A stretch of 64,000 bases of DNA, taken from the NCBI RefSeq assembly GCF_003428335.1, contig NZ_CP031704.1, positions 930,001 through 994,000 of the forward strand, written 5' to 3'. Shown here one piece after another: positions 8,271 through 18,182 of the stretch (position 1 is the first letter of the stretch; each line of letters begins with the position of its first letter). Below the pieces are notes generated by a model, which made no database searches, was not told the DNA's origin, and was given only the letters and a program-made list of their open reading frames with translations. The position numbers and the translations under genes were made by a program. The DNA is from Solimonas sp. K1W22B-7. Its GTDB lineage: Bacteria > Pseudomonadota > Gammaproteobacteria > Nevskiales > Nevskiaceae.

Positions 8271-8468
8271 CGGACCGGCGGATCCGGGAGCGAAGCGCGA
8301 TTCGGCGCCTTTGCCCCCGTCGCCGGGCGACAACAGGGCGCTTCCTGCTCCAGCTGACCGTGGACCTTCCGCCCGCCAGGGTTCCGGCCGGGAAACCATA
8401 AGCCAAAAATGCGAAAATGGCGGCCGCCCGTACCCTCCCGCCCTGAACGGCGGTCCTGCCGAGCCCCT

Positions 8469-11400
8469 ATGTCCCTGACTGTCCTCCCCGGCGCCGCCTC
8501 GCTGTCGGCCTTCCGCCTGGAACGCCTGCTGGCGGCCCTGCGTCCCCATGCCCCCGGCCTGCGTGCCCTGCGCGCGCTCGACCTTTACCTGGTCGACGCC
8601 GACGACACGGTTGCCCGCGCCGACCTGCGCCGCCTGCTCGGGGACGGTCCGGACGAACTGCCGGCCGCCGAGGGTCGCCTCTGGGTGGTGCCGCGCGTAG
8701 GCACCACCTCGCCCTGGTCGAGCAAGGCCACGGACATCGCCAGGGTCTGCGGCCTGGCCGGCGTGCGCCGGGTGGAACTGGGCCGGGTCTACCTGCTGGA
8801 GGGTGTCGCCAGTCTGCCGGCCGAGGCTTATGCCGCCCTGCATGATCCGATGATGGAATCGGTGCTGGCCGACGAGGCCGGCCTGCAGCATGTCTTCGCC
8901 AGCCAGCCGCGCCGCAGCCTGCGCACGGTGGACGTGCTCGGCGGCGGCAAGCCGGTGCTGGCCCAGGCCAATACCGACTGGGGCCTGGCGCTGTCGGAGC
9001 AGGAGATCGACTACCTCGCCGCGCACTACCAGCAGGCCGGCAAGAACCCGACCGACGCTGAGCTGATGATGTTCGCGCAGGTCAACAGCGAGCACTGCCG
9101 CCACAAGATCTTCAACGCCGAGTTCACGCTCGACGGCGAGACGCAGGAACTGTCGCCGTTCCAGATGATCCGCCTGACCCATGCCGCCGCGCCGGAGGGC
9201 GTGCTGTCCGCCTACAAGGACAACGCCGCCGTGGTGCAGGGCCCGCAGGCGATGCGCTTCTTCCCCGAGGGCGACCGCGTCTGGCGCGAGCACGAGGAGC
9301 CGGTGCACATCCTGATGAAGGTGGAGACGCACAACCACCCCACCGGCATTTCGCCGCACCCGGGTGCCGCCACCGGCGCCGGCGGCGAGATCCGCGACGA
9401 GGCCGCCACCGGCCTCGGCGGCAAGCCCAAGGCCGGCCTCTGCGGCTTCACCGTCGCCAACCTCAAGATTCCCGGCTTCGAGCAGCCCTGGGAAGCCGAC
9501 CTCGGCCGCCCGCCGCGCATGGCCAGCGCCCTGCAGATCATGCTCGACGGCCCGATCGGTGCCGCCGCCTACAACAATGAATTCGCGCCAACCCCGAGCT
9601 GGAGCGCCGCTGCCAGGAAGTGGTCGACGCCTGCTGGGCGCTGGGCGCGGCCAACCCGATCCTGTCGATCCATGACGTGGGCGCCGGCGGCATCTCCAAT
9701 GCCCTGCCGGAACTGGTGCATGCCGACGACCGCGGCGGCCTGTTCCGCCTGCGCGACGTGATCGCGGCCGACGCGGCGCTGTCGCCGATGGAAATCTGGT
9801 GCAACGAATCGCAGGAGCGCTACGTGTTGGCGATCGCGCCCGCTTCGGTGGCGCTGTTCGAGCAGTTCTGCAAGCGCGAGCGCTGCCCGATGGCCGTGGT
9901 CGGTACCGCCACCGCCGAGCAGCAGCTGGTAGTGGAAGACGGCCTCGACGGCAACCGCCCGGTGGACATGCCGATGCCGGTGCTGCTGGGCAAGCCGCCG
10001 CGCATGCAGCGCAGCAGCAAGCGCGAGCAGCCGGAGCTGGAGCCGCTCAAGATCAAGGGCCTCAACTGGGTGGAAGCCGCCGAGCGCGTGCTGCGCCTGC
10101 CGGCCGTGGCCGCCAAGAACTTCCTCATCACCATCGGCGACCGTACCGTCGGCGGCCTGACCGTGCGCGACCAGATGGTCGGCCCCTGGCAGGTACCGGT
10201 GGCCGACTGCGCCGTCACCGCCACCGGCTTCGAAGCCGCCACCGGCGAGGCCATGAGCATGGGCGAGCGCCCGGTGCTGGCCCTGCTCGACGCCCCGGCC
10301 TCCGGCCGCATGGCGGTGGGCGAGGCGATCACCAACATCGCTGCCGCGCGCATCGCCAGGCTGCGCGACGTGCGCCTGTCGGCCAACTGGATGGCCGCCT
10401 GCGGCCAGGGCGACGAGGACGCGCGCCTCTACGACACCGTGCGCGCGGTCGGCGCCGAGCTGTGCCCGGAACTGGGCCTGGCGATCCCGGTGGGCAAGGA
10501 TTCGCTGTCGATGAAGAGCGTCTGGCAGCAGGACGGCCAGACCCGCACGCAGACCGCGCCGCTGTCGCTGATCGTCTCGGCCTTCGCGCCGGTGGCCGAC
10601 GTGCGCCGCACGCTGACGCCGCAGCTCAAGGCCGATACCAATACCCGCCTGCTGCTGATCGACCTCGGCGAAGGCCGCAACCGCCTCGGTGGCTCGGCGC
10701 TGGCGCAGGTCTACAACCAGATCGGCGACAGCGCGCCGGACCTGGACGATCCGCAGCTGCTCAAGACCGCCTTCGAGCTGGTGCAGACGCTCAACGGCGA
10801 AGGCCGCCTGCTGGCCTACCACGACCGCTCCGACGGCGGCCTGTTCGCCACGCTGGCCGAGATGGCCTTTGCCGGCCATTGCGGCCTCGACGTGACGCTG
10901 GACAGCGTCGGCGACGATCCGGTGGCGGCGCTGTTCAGCGAAGAGCTGGGCATGGTGCTGCAGGTGTCCGCGGGCGATGCGATCGACGTCGCCGTGCGCG
11001 CCAAGGCCGCCGGCCTGCCGGTGCACGAACTGGGCGCGCCGACCACCGACGACACGCTGCGCATGCGCTACGAGGGCAAGGCGTTGCTGGCCGAGTCGCG
11101 CGAGCGCCTGCACAAGGTCTGGGGCGAGACCAGCTACCGCATGGCCGCACTGCGCGACAACCCCGAGTGTGCGCGCGAGGAATTCGAAGGCATCGGCCTC
11201 AAGGCCGATCCGGGCCTGGGCATGAAGCTGAGCTTCAAGCCGGCGACGCCGGGCATCCAGCTCGGCCGGCGTCCGCGCGTGGCGATCCTGCGCGAGCAGG
11301 GCGTCAACGGCCACGCCGAAATGGCCTGGGCCTTCCACGCCGCCGGCTTCGACTCGGTGGACGTGCACATGAGCGACATCCTCGAGGGCCGCACGAAACT

Positions 11401-12043
11401 CGCGGACTTCGCCGGCCTGGTCGCCTGCGGCGGCTTCTCCTACGGCGACGTGCTGGGCGCGGGCCTGGGCTGGGCGCGCACCATCCTGTTCAACGAGCGC
11501 GCGCGCGCCGAGTTCGCCGGCTTCCTCGCCAACCCGGAGCGCTTCGCGCTGGGCGTCTGCAACGGCTGCCAGATGTTCGCGGCGCTGAAGGACATCGTGC
11601 CGGGCGCCGAAGCCTGGCCGGCCTTCCGCCGCAACCGCAGCGAGCAGTTCGAGGCGCGCTGGACCCACGTCGAGATCCTGGAATCGAAGTCGCTGTTCTT
11701 CGCCGGCATGGCGGGCTCGCGGTTGCCGATCGCGGTGGCGCATGGCGAAGGCCGCGCCGAGTTTACCGCCGAAGGCCAGCTCGCCGCGATCCAGGCCGGC
11801 GGCCAGAATCCGATGCGCTATGTCGACAACCACGGCCGCGTCGCCACGCGCTATCCGCAGAACCCCAACGGTTCGCCGGACGGCCTGGCCTCGGTCTGCA
11901 ACGCCGACGGCCGCGTGACGATCCTGATGCCGCACCCGGAGCGCACCGTCACCGGCACCGCCGGCTCGTACTGGCCGCAGCGCTTCGAGGGGCATACGCC
12001 GTGGCTGCAGATGTTCAGGAATGCGCGGAAGTTCAGCAGGTAG
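8469..12043 (+). pseudogene. purL: Phosphoribosylformylglycinamidine synthase, disrupted by internal deletion
   Basis: PurL uses ATP and glutamine to convert FGAR to FGAM in purine synthesis. The first frame (8469 to about 9580) holds the N-terminal and linker domains, with VNSEHCRHKIFN and KVETHNHPTGISPHPGAATG. It runs correctly to YNNEF and then leaves the family. The second frame resumes at about 9584 with RANPELERRCQEVVDACW and continues to the C-terminal glutaminase domain (VCNGCQMF nucleophile Cys, PHPERT). About 90 residues normally lying between these points are missing, including the conserved glycine-rich GGGAASSM segment. The frame also shifts, which implies a loss of 3n+1 bases. 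As written, no functional enzyme can be made. A sequencing or assembly error is the main alternative. Confidence 0.9.
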
Positions 12044-12051
12044 TGCTCCGT

Positions 12052-12183
12052 AACCCCTCGCCCGCTTGCGGGAGAGGGGCAGGGGAGAGGGTTTCTGTGG
12101 AACATGACGTAGTCACCGTTCCGAAGTTTTACAGAAACCCTCTCCCGCCCTTCGGGCACCCTCTCCCGTAAACGGGCGAGGGG
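12052..12183. repeat. Long imperfect inverted repeat
   Basis: The left half (CCCCTCGCCCGCTTGCGGG, then GAGAGGGTTTCTGT) is mirrored by ACAGAAACCCTCTC and a final block ending CGGGCGAGGGG. The whole gap between purL and the minus-strand cyclase gene can therefore fold into one long structure with smaller inner hairpins. It lies between two converging genes and may end both transcripts. The inner core CCCTCTCCC occurs again at 41231-41252. Confidence 0.7.
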
Positions 12184-12191
12184 ACACCTGG

Positions 12192-13577
12192 CTACTCGTC
12201 GCTCGCCGCATCATCCAGCGCATACAGCCGCCAGCGCCCCTCGACGCCCTTGAGCCGGTATTCGCCGCGCCGCCGGAAGCCGAAGTCCGAGCCTGCCAGC
12301 AGCGCGCGCACCGTGCTCGACACCATGATCTCGCCGGCGTCGGCTTCGCCCATCACGCGGGCGCCGATGTGCACGCTGACGCCGCGCACGCTGGGACCCA
12401 CCACTTCGCATTCGCCGGCGTGCACGCCGACGCGGATGCCCAGGTCGAGGCTGCGCGCTTCCTCGCGGATCGCCCGCGCGCAGAGCAGGCTGCGGCCGGG
12501 GCTGTCGAAGGTGGCGAAGAAGCCGTCGCCGGCGTTGTCCACCTCGTGGCCACGGAAACGGTGCAGTTGCTTGCGCACCATGCGATGGAAGCGGCTCAGC
12601 AGGTCATGCCAGGCGGCGTCGCCGTGCTCGGTGGCCAGCACGGTGCTGCCGACCATGTCGAGGAACAGCACGGTCACCAGCACGCGATCGGCATAGACGC
12701 GCGAGCGGCCGCCGGTGAGGAACTCCTCGACCACGCCCAGCACCTCGTCGCCGCGATCGATCGCGAAGAAGGACTCGCTGCCGTCGATCTCGACGCGGCG
12801 GCTGCCCTCGATGTGTTCCTCGAGGTAGCGCGCGTGGGCGGCCGCGTCCATGTAGGGATACTCGCGCCGGTGCAGGATCAGCGTCGGGCAGCGGATCAAA
12901 GGCAGGCGGTCGCGCAGGTCCATGTTGAGGAAGTGGCGCGTCTGCGCCTCGACCACGCGCGGGGTGCCCGCGGCGCGCTGCAGGCGCGCGACGCTGGCCA
13001 GGAAGTGGCTGTCGCCGGCGCGGGCGGGCACCAGGGTGGCGGCGAGGCCCTCCGTGGCCCAGTGCTTGCGCAGCATCGCGCAGTGCTGCTCGGCGCGCTC
13101 CGGCGGCTCGCCCACCGGGTGGTCGGGTGCACGCAGGTAGCGCGCCGTGGCGTTGCCCAGGATCAGCGCCGATACCCGCTTGGGATAGCGCGCGGCAAAG
13201 GCGATGGCGATGGCGCAGCCCTCGCGCTCGGCGAAGATCGCGGCCTTTTCGGAGCCGGCGGCGTCCAGCACCGCCAGCAGGTCCGCGGCCCAGTCGTCGG
13301 CGCTGGGCAGGGCGGCCGGGTCCACCGGCGACGATGCGCCGATGCCGCGGCGATCGAACAGGATCAGGCGGGCGAAGTGGGTGATCTGGCGCCAGAAGCG
13401 CTCCACTTCCGGCAGTTCCCAGAGCAGGTCGATCTGGGTGGTGATGCCGCCCAGGTGCACGACGTCGATGGCGCCCTCGCCCAGGGCCTGCCAGGCGATG
13501 TCATGGCCGCCGCTGTCGGCGTAGTAGGTCTGGGGTGCGGGCACGGGCTCATCGTCTTGTCTGTATGCGGCCAGCAT
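12192..13577 (-). CDS. Alpha/beta-hydrolase-like sensor fused to class III nucleotide cyclase
   Basis: The 461-residue protein has an N-terminal alpha/beta-hydrolase domain (about 15-290) and a C-terminal class III adenylate/guanylate cyclase domain (about 298-455). The cyclase keeps both metal-binding aspartates (Asp307 in FLDMVGST, Asp351 in NAGDGFF), GVHAGE and GARV. The hydrolase domain has lost its nucleophile elbow: the place of G-x-S-x-G reads AEREG, with Arg118 instead of Ser. It is probably a ligand-sensing pseudo-hydrolase that sets cyclase activity in the cytoplasm. I prefer ATG 13577. GTG 13661 would add 28 residues lacking family similarity. It is divergent from the cNMP-binding operon. 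Confidence 0.8.
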   Translation of the reverse strand: MLAAYRQDDEPVPAPQTYYADSGGHDIAWQALGEGAIDVVHLGGITTQIDLLWELPEVERFWRQITHFARLILFDRRGIGASSPVDPAALPSADDWAADLLAVLDAAGSEKAAIFAEREGCAIAIAFAARYPKRVSALILGNATARYLRAPDHPVGEPPERAEQHCAMLRKHWATEGLAATLVPARAGDSHFLASVARLQRAAGTPRVVEAQTRHFLNMDLRDRLPLIRCPTLILHRREYPYMDAAAHARYLEEHIEGSRRVEIDGSESFFAIDRGDEVLGVVEEFLTGGRSRVYADRVLVTVLFLDMVGSTVLATEHGDAAWHDLLSRFHRMVRKQLHRFRGHEVDNAGDGFFATFDSPGRSLLCARAIREEARSLDLGIRVGVHAGECEVVGPSVRGVSVHIGARVMGEADAGEIMVSSTVRALLAGSDFGFRRRGEYRLKGVEGRWRLYALDDAASDE

Positions 13578-13693
13578 AGCGCCGGTTCCGCGCCGTGGCA
13601 GCGGCAGCGGTTGGGCGCCTCCCCGGTTCAGGGGATCGTTAATCCCTGTGTTTTCTGCCACATTGCCCGCCGTTCATTCATCAGTGACAGCCG

Positions 13694-14836
13694 ATGCGTC
13701 GCCCAGCGTCGTCCCCCTCTTCCCGTGGTTCCCGGCGCAGGGCCAGTCTGCTGCTCGCGGTCTGCCTGATGGCCGCGGCCTTGCCGGCCTGGCCGCAGGC
13801 GCCGCGCTGTGATGCCGCGACCTGCCCGCCGCTGCAATTGCGCCTTGAAGAGGGTTTCCAGGTCTCGCGTCAGCGGCTTGAGCAGGGACCGCAGGCTGCC
13901 GCAGCGGCGCAGCGTTCGACGGCGCCAGGCCAGCCGATCCAGCAGGCGCAGCCGCAGGCATCCGCCACAGCAGGGTCGCCCTGGCTGGCCGCAGCGCTCG
14001 CCCTGGTCGCCGGCATGCTGCTGCAGTGGCGGGTCCAGGGCCTGCTGCGCCGACGCCGCACCAGCGTAGCCGCAGCGGTGGTGCCGACGCCGGCTCAGGC
14101 GCGGGCCTCGGTCCGTGCCAGCGGGCTCGCACGGGATGTCCCTCCTCTGCAGCAGGCTGCGGTGACCGGCGCCGAGCCGTCGGACGAACCGGAGGAAGCG
14201 CCCTCCATTGCGACGCAGCTTGAAGCGCCTGCGGCGGATGTCGTGCCGGACGCAGCGTTCTTCGTGGTCCCGGCAGAGGCCGTGTCTGAGGCCGGGCCCT
14301 CGGCAGAAGCATCGACGGTGGTCGAGGCCGAGCCCGCCGCCACGGAGATGCTGCCGGAACCTGCCCCGCTCGAAGCCGCCACCGCGCAGCCGGCGCCGGC
14401 GAGCCCGCCCGAGCAGACCCCTGCGGCCACCAGCGACGCGGATCACCTGGAGACGGTCGCGCTGCTCAGGCGCCTGTCGGCCCAGCGCGCGCGTGGCCTG
14501 CACCCGGAAGAACGGCTGGTGCAGGTGTTCCGCCGCATTGCCAGCGGGCGGACGGAGGCGGCCGCCAGATCCCTGCGCGAACTGGAGGCCTTCTGCAGCG
14601 GAAGCGAAGAAGCTTTCCCGTCCGAGCTGATGACCACCCGCCAGCACATCGCCCGGGGCCGCGATTACGACCTGGGCAAGCGCATCGACGGACTGCGCGC
14701 GCGTGCGCAGGACGAGGCCTCCGGGCGCAGGCTGGCCGTCGCGGGGGCGTTCCTGCGGCGCGGCCGCTTCGATGCCGTCGCCGAGGTGCTCGACGAACTG
14801 GAATCCGATCTGATCGGGGAAGTGGAAGTCCTATGA
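13694..14836 (+). CDS. Membrane-anchored Ala/Pro/Glu-rich protein with helical C-domain
   Basis: I do not recognise this 380-residue protein. It shows a signal peptide (1-35), a short periplasmic segment with two cysteines (39, 44), one membrane helix (about 96-112) followed by the stop-transfer RRRR, an acidic, proline- and alanine-rich linker (about 125-265), and a helical C-terminal domain (about 270-375). Its tail, GRRLAVAGAFLRRGRFDAVAEVL, looks like a TPR helix pair. The order resembles a small FimV without its LysM domain; that comparison is inference. Its stop overlaps the next gene as ATGA, so the two proteins are made together. Confidence 0.6.
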   Translation: MRRPASSPSSRGSRRRASLLLAVCLMAAALPAWPQAPRCDAATCPPLQLRLEEGFQVSRQRLEQGPQAAAAAQRSTAPGQPIQQAQPQASATAGSPWLAAALALVAGMLLQWRVQGLLRRRRTSVAAAVVPTPAQARASVRASGLARDVPPLQQAAVTGAEPSDEPEEAPSIATQLEAPAADVVPDAAFFVVPAEAVSEAGPSAEASTVVEAEPAATEMLPEPAPLEAATAQPAPASPPEQTPAATSDADHLETVALLRRLSAQRARGLHPEERLVQVFRRIASGRTEAAARSLRELEAFCSGSEEAFPSELMTTRQHIARGRDYDLGKRIDGLRARAQDEASGRRLAVAGAFLRRGRFDAVAEVLDELESDLIGEVEVL

Positions 14837-15705
14837 AGGCCTGGGGCGATGGAGTGGAGGACCTGGCGCCAGGCGACATGGAGGCGCTGGTGCGCCAGCA
14901 GCTGCACCGCCTGTATCCGCTGAACCGGCTGGGCGCCGAGGCCCTGGCGCGCCTGCTGCCCGCGATGCACATCGAGCGCTACCGGTCCGGAACCGTGTTG
15001 TATCGCGCCGGCGCCCGCCCGCCTGACGTCTGCTACGTTCTCCAGGGCGCGGTCTGTCTTTACGACAGCAGCCATTCGTTGCCGCAGCTGCGGCTCACCG
15101 CGCGCGACGGGGAGGAGGCGATGCCGCTGCCGCTGGCGACCCCGGCCGAGGAGCGCGCGGTGGTGGACGAGGATGCGCTGATCCTGCACATCGAGCGAGT
15201 GCTGCTGGACAGGGCGATGGCACGGGACCCGCGCAACAGCCCTGTCACGGGCGTCGCCCCCGCGGTCGCGGCCCCGGCCGTGCCGGGCGCCGGTCTGCCG
15301 CCGCCGCTGCGCGCCCATCGCGTGCTGATCGTCGAACACGACGTGGACGCGGCCCGGGCCTGCCGCAGGATGGTCAGGGAGCTGGGCCTGCGCCACGACT
15401 GGGTCTGCAGCGCCGAGGAGGCCGTCGAGGTGCTGCGGCTGGAGCAGTACGGGGCCGTACTGCTGGACACCGACCTGCCGGCCGGGGACTACTTCGATGT
15501 GGTCAAGGAAGTCCGGGTGCGGGAACGCGAGGTCGCAAGGCCGCGCGTCATCGCCATGACGCAGGTCACCCGCAGCGGCGCCAACGATATCCCGGAAACC
15601 GGGATCGACGAACTCGTCTTCGGCCCCCTGGCGCTGGAAGGCCTGCAGCTCGCGCTGGGGCGTGCGGGCCTGCCGCTGCGGGTTGACGATCAAGGCATCT
15701 TCTAG
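14833..15705 (+). CDS. Cyclic-nucleotide-binding-like domain plus divergent response receiver
   Basis: The 290-residue protein has two domains. Residues about 20-130 follow the cNMP-binding fold (ERYRSGTVLYRAGARPPDVCYVLQGAV), but the phosphate cassette is divergent: GEEA, then a long loop, then ERAVV. Residues about 162-280 form a receiver domain with the phosphoacceptor Asp in LLDTDLP and the switch Thr in IAMTQ. The acidic pair is VEHD, and the conserved Lys near the end is missing (FGPLAL). No DNA-binding or enzyme domain follows. It is co-translated with the upstream membrane protein and faces a divergent nucleotide cyclase gene, which suggests that it reads the cyclase's product. Confidence 0.75.
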   Translation: MKAWGDGVEDLAPGDMEALVRQQLHRLYPLNRLGAEALARLLPAMHIERYRSGTVLYRAGARPPDVCYVLQGAVCLYDSSHSLPQLRLTARDGEEAMPLPLATPAEERAVVDEDALILHIERVLLDRAMARDPRNSPVTGVAPAVAAPAVPGAGLPPPLRAHRVLIVEHDVDAARACRRMVRELGLRHDWVCSAEEAVEVLRLEQYGAVLLDTDLPAGDYFDVVKEVRVREREVARPRVIAMTQVTRSGANDIPETGIDELVFGPLALEGLQLALGRAGLPLRVDDQGIF

Positions 15706-15723
15706 CCGCCCGCACCGGGCGGC
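15705..15723 (+). terminator. Possible terminator hairpin
   Basis: GCCGCCCG and CGGGCGGC form a perfect 8-bp stem with a CAC loop. It begins on the last base of the receiver gene's stop codon. No T-run follows, so it may only protect the mRNA end. The remaining gap to 15822 shows no other clear element. Confidence 0.4.
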
Positions 15724-15822
15724 GCATTCGCCGCTGCGCCGCTGCCCCTTGGGCGGGCGGGCAAGGGCGCCCGGGAGGGCGCATGCTAGGCTCGGGAGAT
15801 ACCCTTGCGAGACCTTCCAGCC

Positions 15823-16314
15823 ATGTCCAAGCCCAGCCTGCTCCGTACCGCCGTCGACCGCGTCCGGCTGCTGCCGGCGCCCCTGTTCCGCCAGGCGGTG
15901 ACCCGCATGTTCAACTTCCAGGTGCCCTTCGCCGGTACCGCCGGCGTGCGCTTCGATGAACTGAGCGAGACGCGCTCGGTGCTGGTGCTGCAGAACCGCA
16001 GGAAGGTGCAGAACCATATCGGCGGCGTGCACGCGGCGGCGATGGCGCTGCTGGCGGAGACCGCCACCGGGGCAGTGTTCGGCATGAACGTGCCGGCCAG
16101 CCACCTGCTGCTGATCAAGAGCATGAACATCCGCTATGTGCGCCGCGCCCAGGGCGACCTGCGCGCGGTGGCCACGCTCTCCGCCGAGCAGCGCCTGCGC
16201 ATCCTCAGCGAGCCCAAGGGTGACCTGCTGGTGCCGGTGACGGTGACCGACGAGAGCGGCGAGCAGCCGATCGAGTGCGAGATGATCTGGGCCTGGACGC
16301 CCAAGAAGAAGTAA
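15823..16314 (+). CDS. Hotdog-fold protein, DUF4442/PaaI-like thioesterase
   Basis: The 163-residue product has the single hotdog-fold pattern. The central helix region HIGGVHAAAMALLAETATG matches the segment that holds the active residue in PaaI-type acyl-CoA thioesterases, and MNIRYVRRAQGDLRA is the following strand pair. DUF4442 members are often annotated as thioesterases without assay. The gene lies 39 bases upstream of an acyl-CoA synthetase. A matched pair of CoA-ester maker and breaker is plausible. Start 15823 fits the family; TTG 15805 is possible. Confidence 0.75.
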   Translation: MSKPSLLRTAVDRVRLLPAPLFRQAVTRMFNFQVPFAGTAGVRFDELSETRSVLVLQNRRKVQNHIGGVHAAAMALLAETATGAVFGMNVPASHLLLIKSMNIRYVRRAQGDLRAVATLSAEQRLRILSEPKGDLLVPVTVTDESGEQPIECEMIWAWTPKKK

Positions 16315-16353
16315 GCCGTACCCAGAACTATAGAAACAGGACGAGGAGATCAG

Positions 16354-18162
16354 ATGAGCGACCACGACAACCGCGTGCGCCTGCGCGACATCGCCAGGGG
16401 TATCGTCGGCACGCTGCCGGACCTGGTGACCGTCAACAAGGGCCTGCTGCAGCTGGCGACCCTGCGCCCCAACTGGCGCGGTTCCATCGGCGCGGTCATC
16501 GAGAAGCATGCGCGCAACCACGGCGAGCGCGTCGCGCTGGCCTTCGAGGACCAGCGCTGGACCTATGCCGAGTTCAATGCCTGGGCCAACCAGGTGGCGG
16601 CGCTGCTGCGCAGCAAGGGCGTAGGCTCCGGCGACGCGGTGGCGGTGCTGATGGAGAACCGCCCCGAGGTGCTGGCCTGCGTTGCCGGCATCGTCAAGCT
16701 CGGCGCCATCGCCGGCATGCTCAACCACAACCAGCGCGGTGAGGTGCTGGAGCACAGCATCCGCCTGGCCAAGGCCAAGGTGATCGTCGTCGGCGAGGAA
16801 TGCGTGGAAGCGCTGGAGAGCACCGCCTGCGTGCCCGGCCGCGATACCGAGCGGCTGTACCTCTGGGAGGGCGAGGGCAAGGCGCCGAAGGGCTATACCG
16901 CGATGCGGCCGCTGGTGCGCGACATGCCGGAGGACAACCCGCCGGAGACGGCGAACATCGTGCAGAAGACGCCGGCCTTCTACATCTTCACCTCCGGCAC
17001 CACCGGCCTGCCCAAGGCCTCGGTGATGTCGCACTACCGCTGGCTCAGCGGCATGGCCGGCGTCGGCCAGGGCTCGCTGCGCCTGAAGCCGGAAGACATC
17101 TTCTATTGCTGCCTGCCGCTGTATCACAACAACGCGCTGACGGTGAGCTGGGGCGCGGCGCTGGGGTCCGGTGCCACGCTGGCGCTGAGCCGCAAGTTCA
17201 GCGCCTCGCGTTTCTGGGACGAGATCCGCAGCTACCGCGCCACGGCCTTCTGCTACATCGGCGAGCTGTGCCGCTACCTGCTCAACCGCCCGGCCACCAG
17301 CAACGACCGCAACCATCGCGTGCGCGTGGCGATCGGCAACGGCCTGCGTCCCGAGATCTGGGACGAGTTCCAGAGCCGCTTCGGCATCGACCGCATCTGC
17401 GAGTTCTATGGCGCCAGCGAGGGCAATCTCGCCTTCATCAACGGCTTCGGGCTGACCAAGACCGCCGGCTTCTGCCCGATGACCTTCGCCATCGTCGAGT
17501 TCGACGCCGACAGCGAACAGCCGCAGCGCGACGCCAAGGGCTACATGAAGAAGGTGGCCTCCGGCGGCATCGGCCTGCTGATCAGCGAGGTCACCGATCG
17601 CCGGCCCTTCGAGGGCTACACCGATCCCAAGGCCAGCGAGGCCAAGCTGTTCCGCAATGTCTTCAAGAAGGGCGACTGCTGGTTCAACACCGGCGACCTG
17701 GTGCGCGACCAGGGCTACAAGCACATCGCCTTCGTCGACCGCGTTGGCGACACCTTCCGCTGGAAGGGCGAGAACGTCGCCACCACCGAGGTGGAAGGCG
17801 CGCTCAACCGCCACCCCGCGGTGGAGCAGGCGGTGGTCTACGGCGTGCAGCTGGCCGGCTGCGACGGCCGCGCCGGCATGGCGGCGCTGACCTGGAAGGG
17901 CGGCCGCATCGACGGACAGGGCCTGGCCAGGCATCTCTGCGGTACGCTGCCGGCCTATGCCGTGCCGCTGTTCCTGCGCCTGCGCGAGGAGCAGGAGGTC
18001 ACCGGCACCTTCAAGTTCCGCAAGGTGGACCTGAAGAAGCAGGGCTTCGATCCGGCGCAGTCCGGCGAGCCGCTGTACGTGCTCTGCGACCGCAGCCGCG
18101 GCTACGAGCCGCTGACCCTGGAGCTGTTCCAGCGCATCAGCAGCGGGGAACTGCGGCTGTAA
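16354..18162 (+). CDS. Long/very-long-chain acyl-CoA synthetase (FATP-like)
   Basis: This is a 602-residue ANL-superfamily ligase that activates fatty acids with ATP and CoA. The ATP loop FTSGTTGLPKA begins near residue 211, FYGASEGN is the adenine-binding motif, and NTGDLVRDQGYKHIAFVDRVGDTFRWKGENV is the hinge region. That hinge places it with FATP/VLACS-type ligases rather than with E. coli FadD. A strong ribosome site, GAGGAG, precedes the ATG. The following transporter gene starts 20 bases after the stop and is probably co-transcribed. Confidence 0.88.
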   Translation: MSDHDNRVRLRDIARGIVGTLPDLVTVNKGLLQLATLRPNWRGSIGAVIEKHARNHGERVALAFEDQRWTYAEFNAWANQVAALLRSKGVGSGDAVAVLMENRPEVLACVAGIVKLGAIAGMLNHNQRGEVLEHSIRLAKAKVIVVGEECVEALESTACVPGRDTERLYLWEGEGKAPKGYTAMRPLVRDMPEDNPPETANIVQKTPAFYIFTSGTTGLPKASVMSHYRWLSGMAGVGQGSLRLKPEDIFYCCLPLYHNNALTVSWGAALGSGATLALSRKFSASRFWDEIRSYRATAFCYIGELCRYLLNRPATSNDRNHRVRVAIGNGLRPEIWDEFQSRFGIDRICEFYGASEGNLAFINGFGLTKTAGFCPMTFAIVEFDADSEQPQRDAKGYMKKVASGGIGLLISEVTDRRPFEGYTDPKASEAKLFRNVFKKGDCWFNTGDLVRDQGYKHIAFVDRVGDTFRWKGENVATTEVEGALNRHPAVEQAVVYGVQLAGCDGRAGMAALTWKGGRIDGQGLARHLCGTLPAYAVPLFLRLREEQEVTGTFKFRKVDLKKQGFDPAQSGEPLYVLCDRSRGYEPLTLELFQRISSGELRL

Positions 18163-18182
18163 GCCCTGCCGGGAGATCGGCG

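Noticed and set aside
9560-9620. Programmed frameshift in purL
   Set aside because: About 90 conserved residues are missing, which slippage cannot supply. A deletion fits better.
9569-11995. Long minus-strand open frame opposite purL
   Set aside because: GC-rich genes here leave antisense frames open. It has no family motifs, and the plus-strand reading is clearly PurL.
14665-17934. Open frame of over 1,000 codons on the minus strand
   Set aside because: It is rich in Gln, His and Arg with no domain and lies opposite three recognised genes, so it is a composition artefact.
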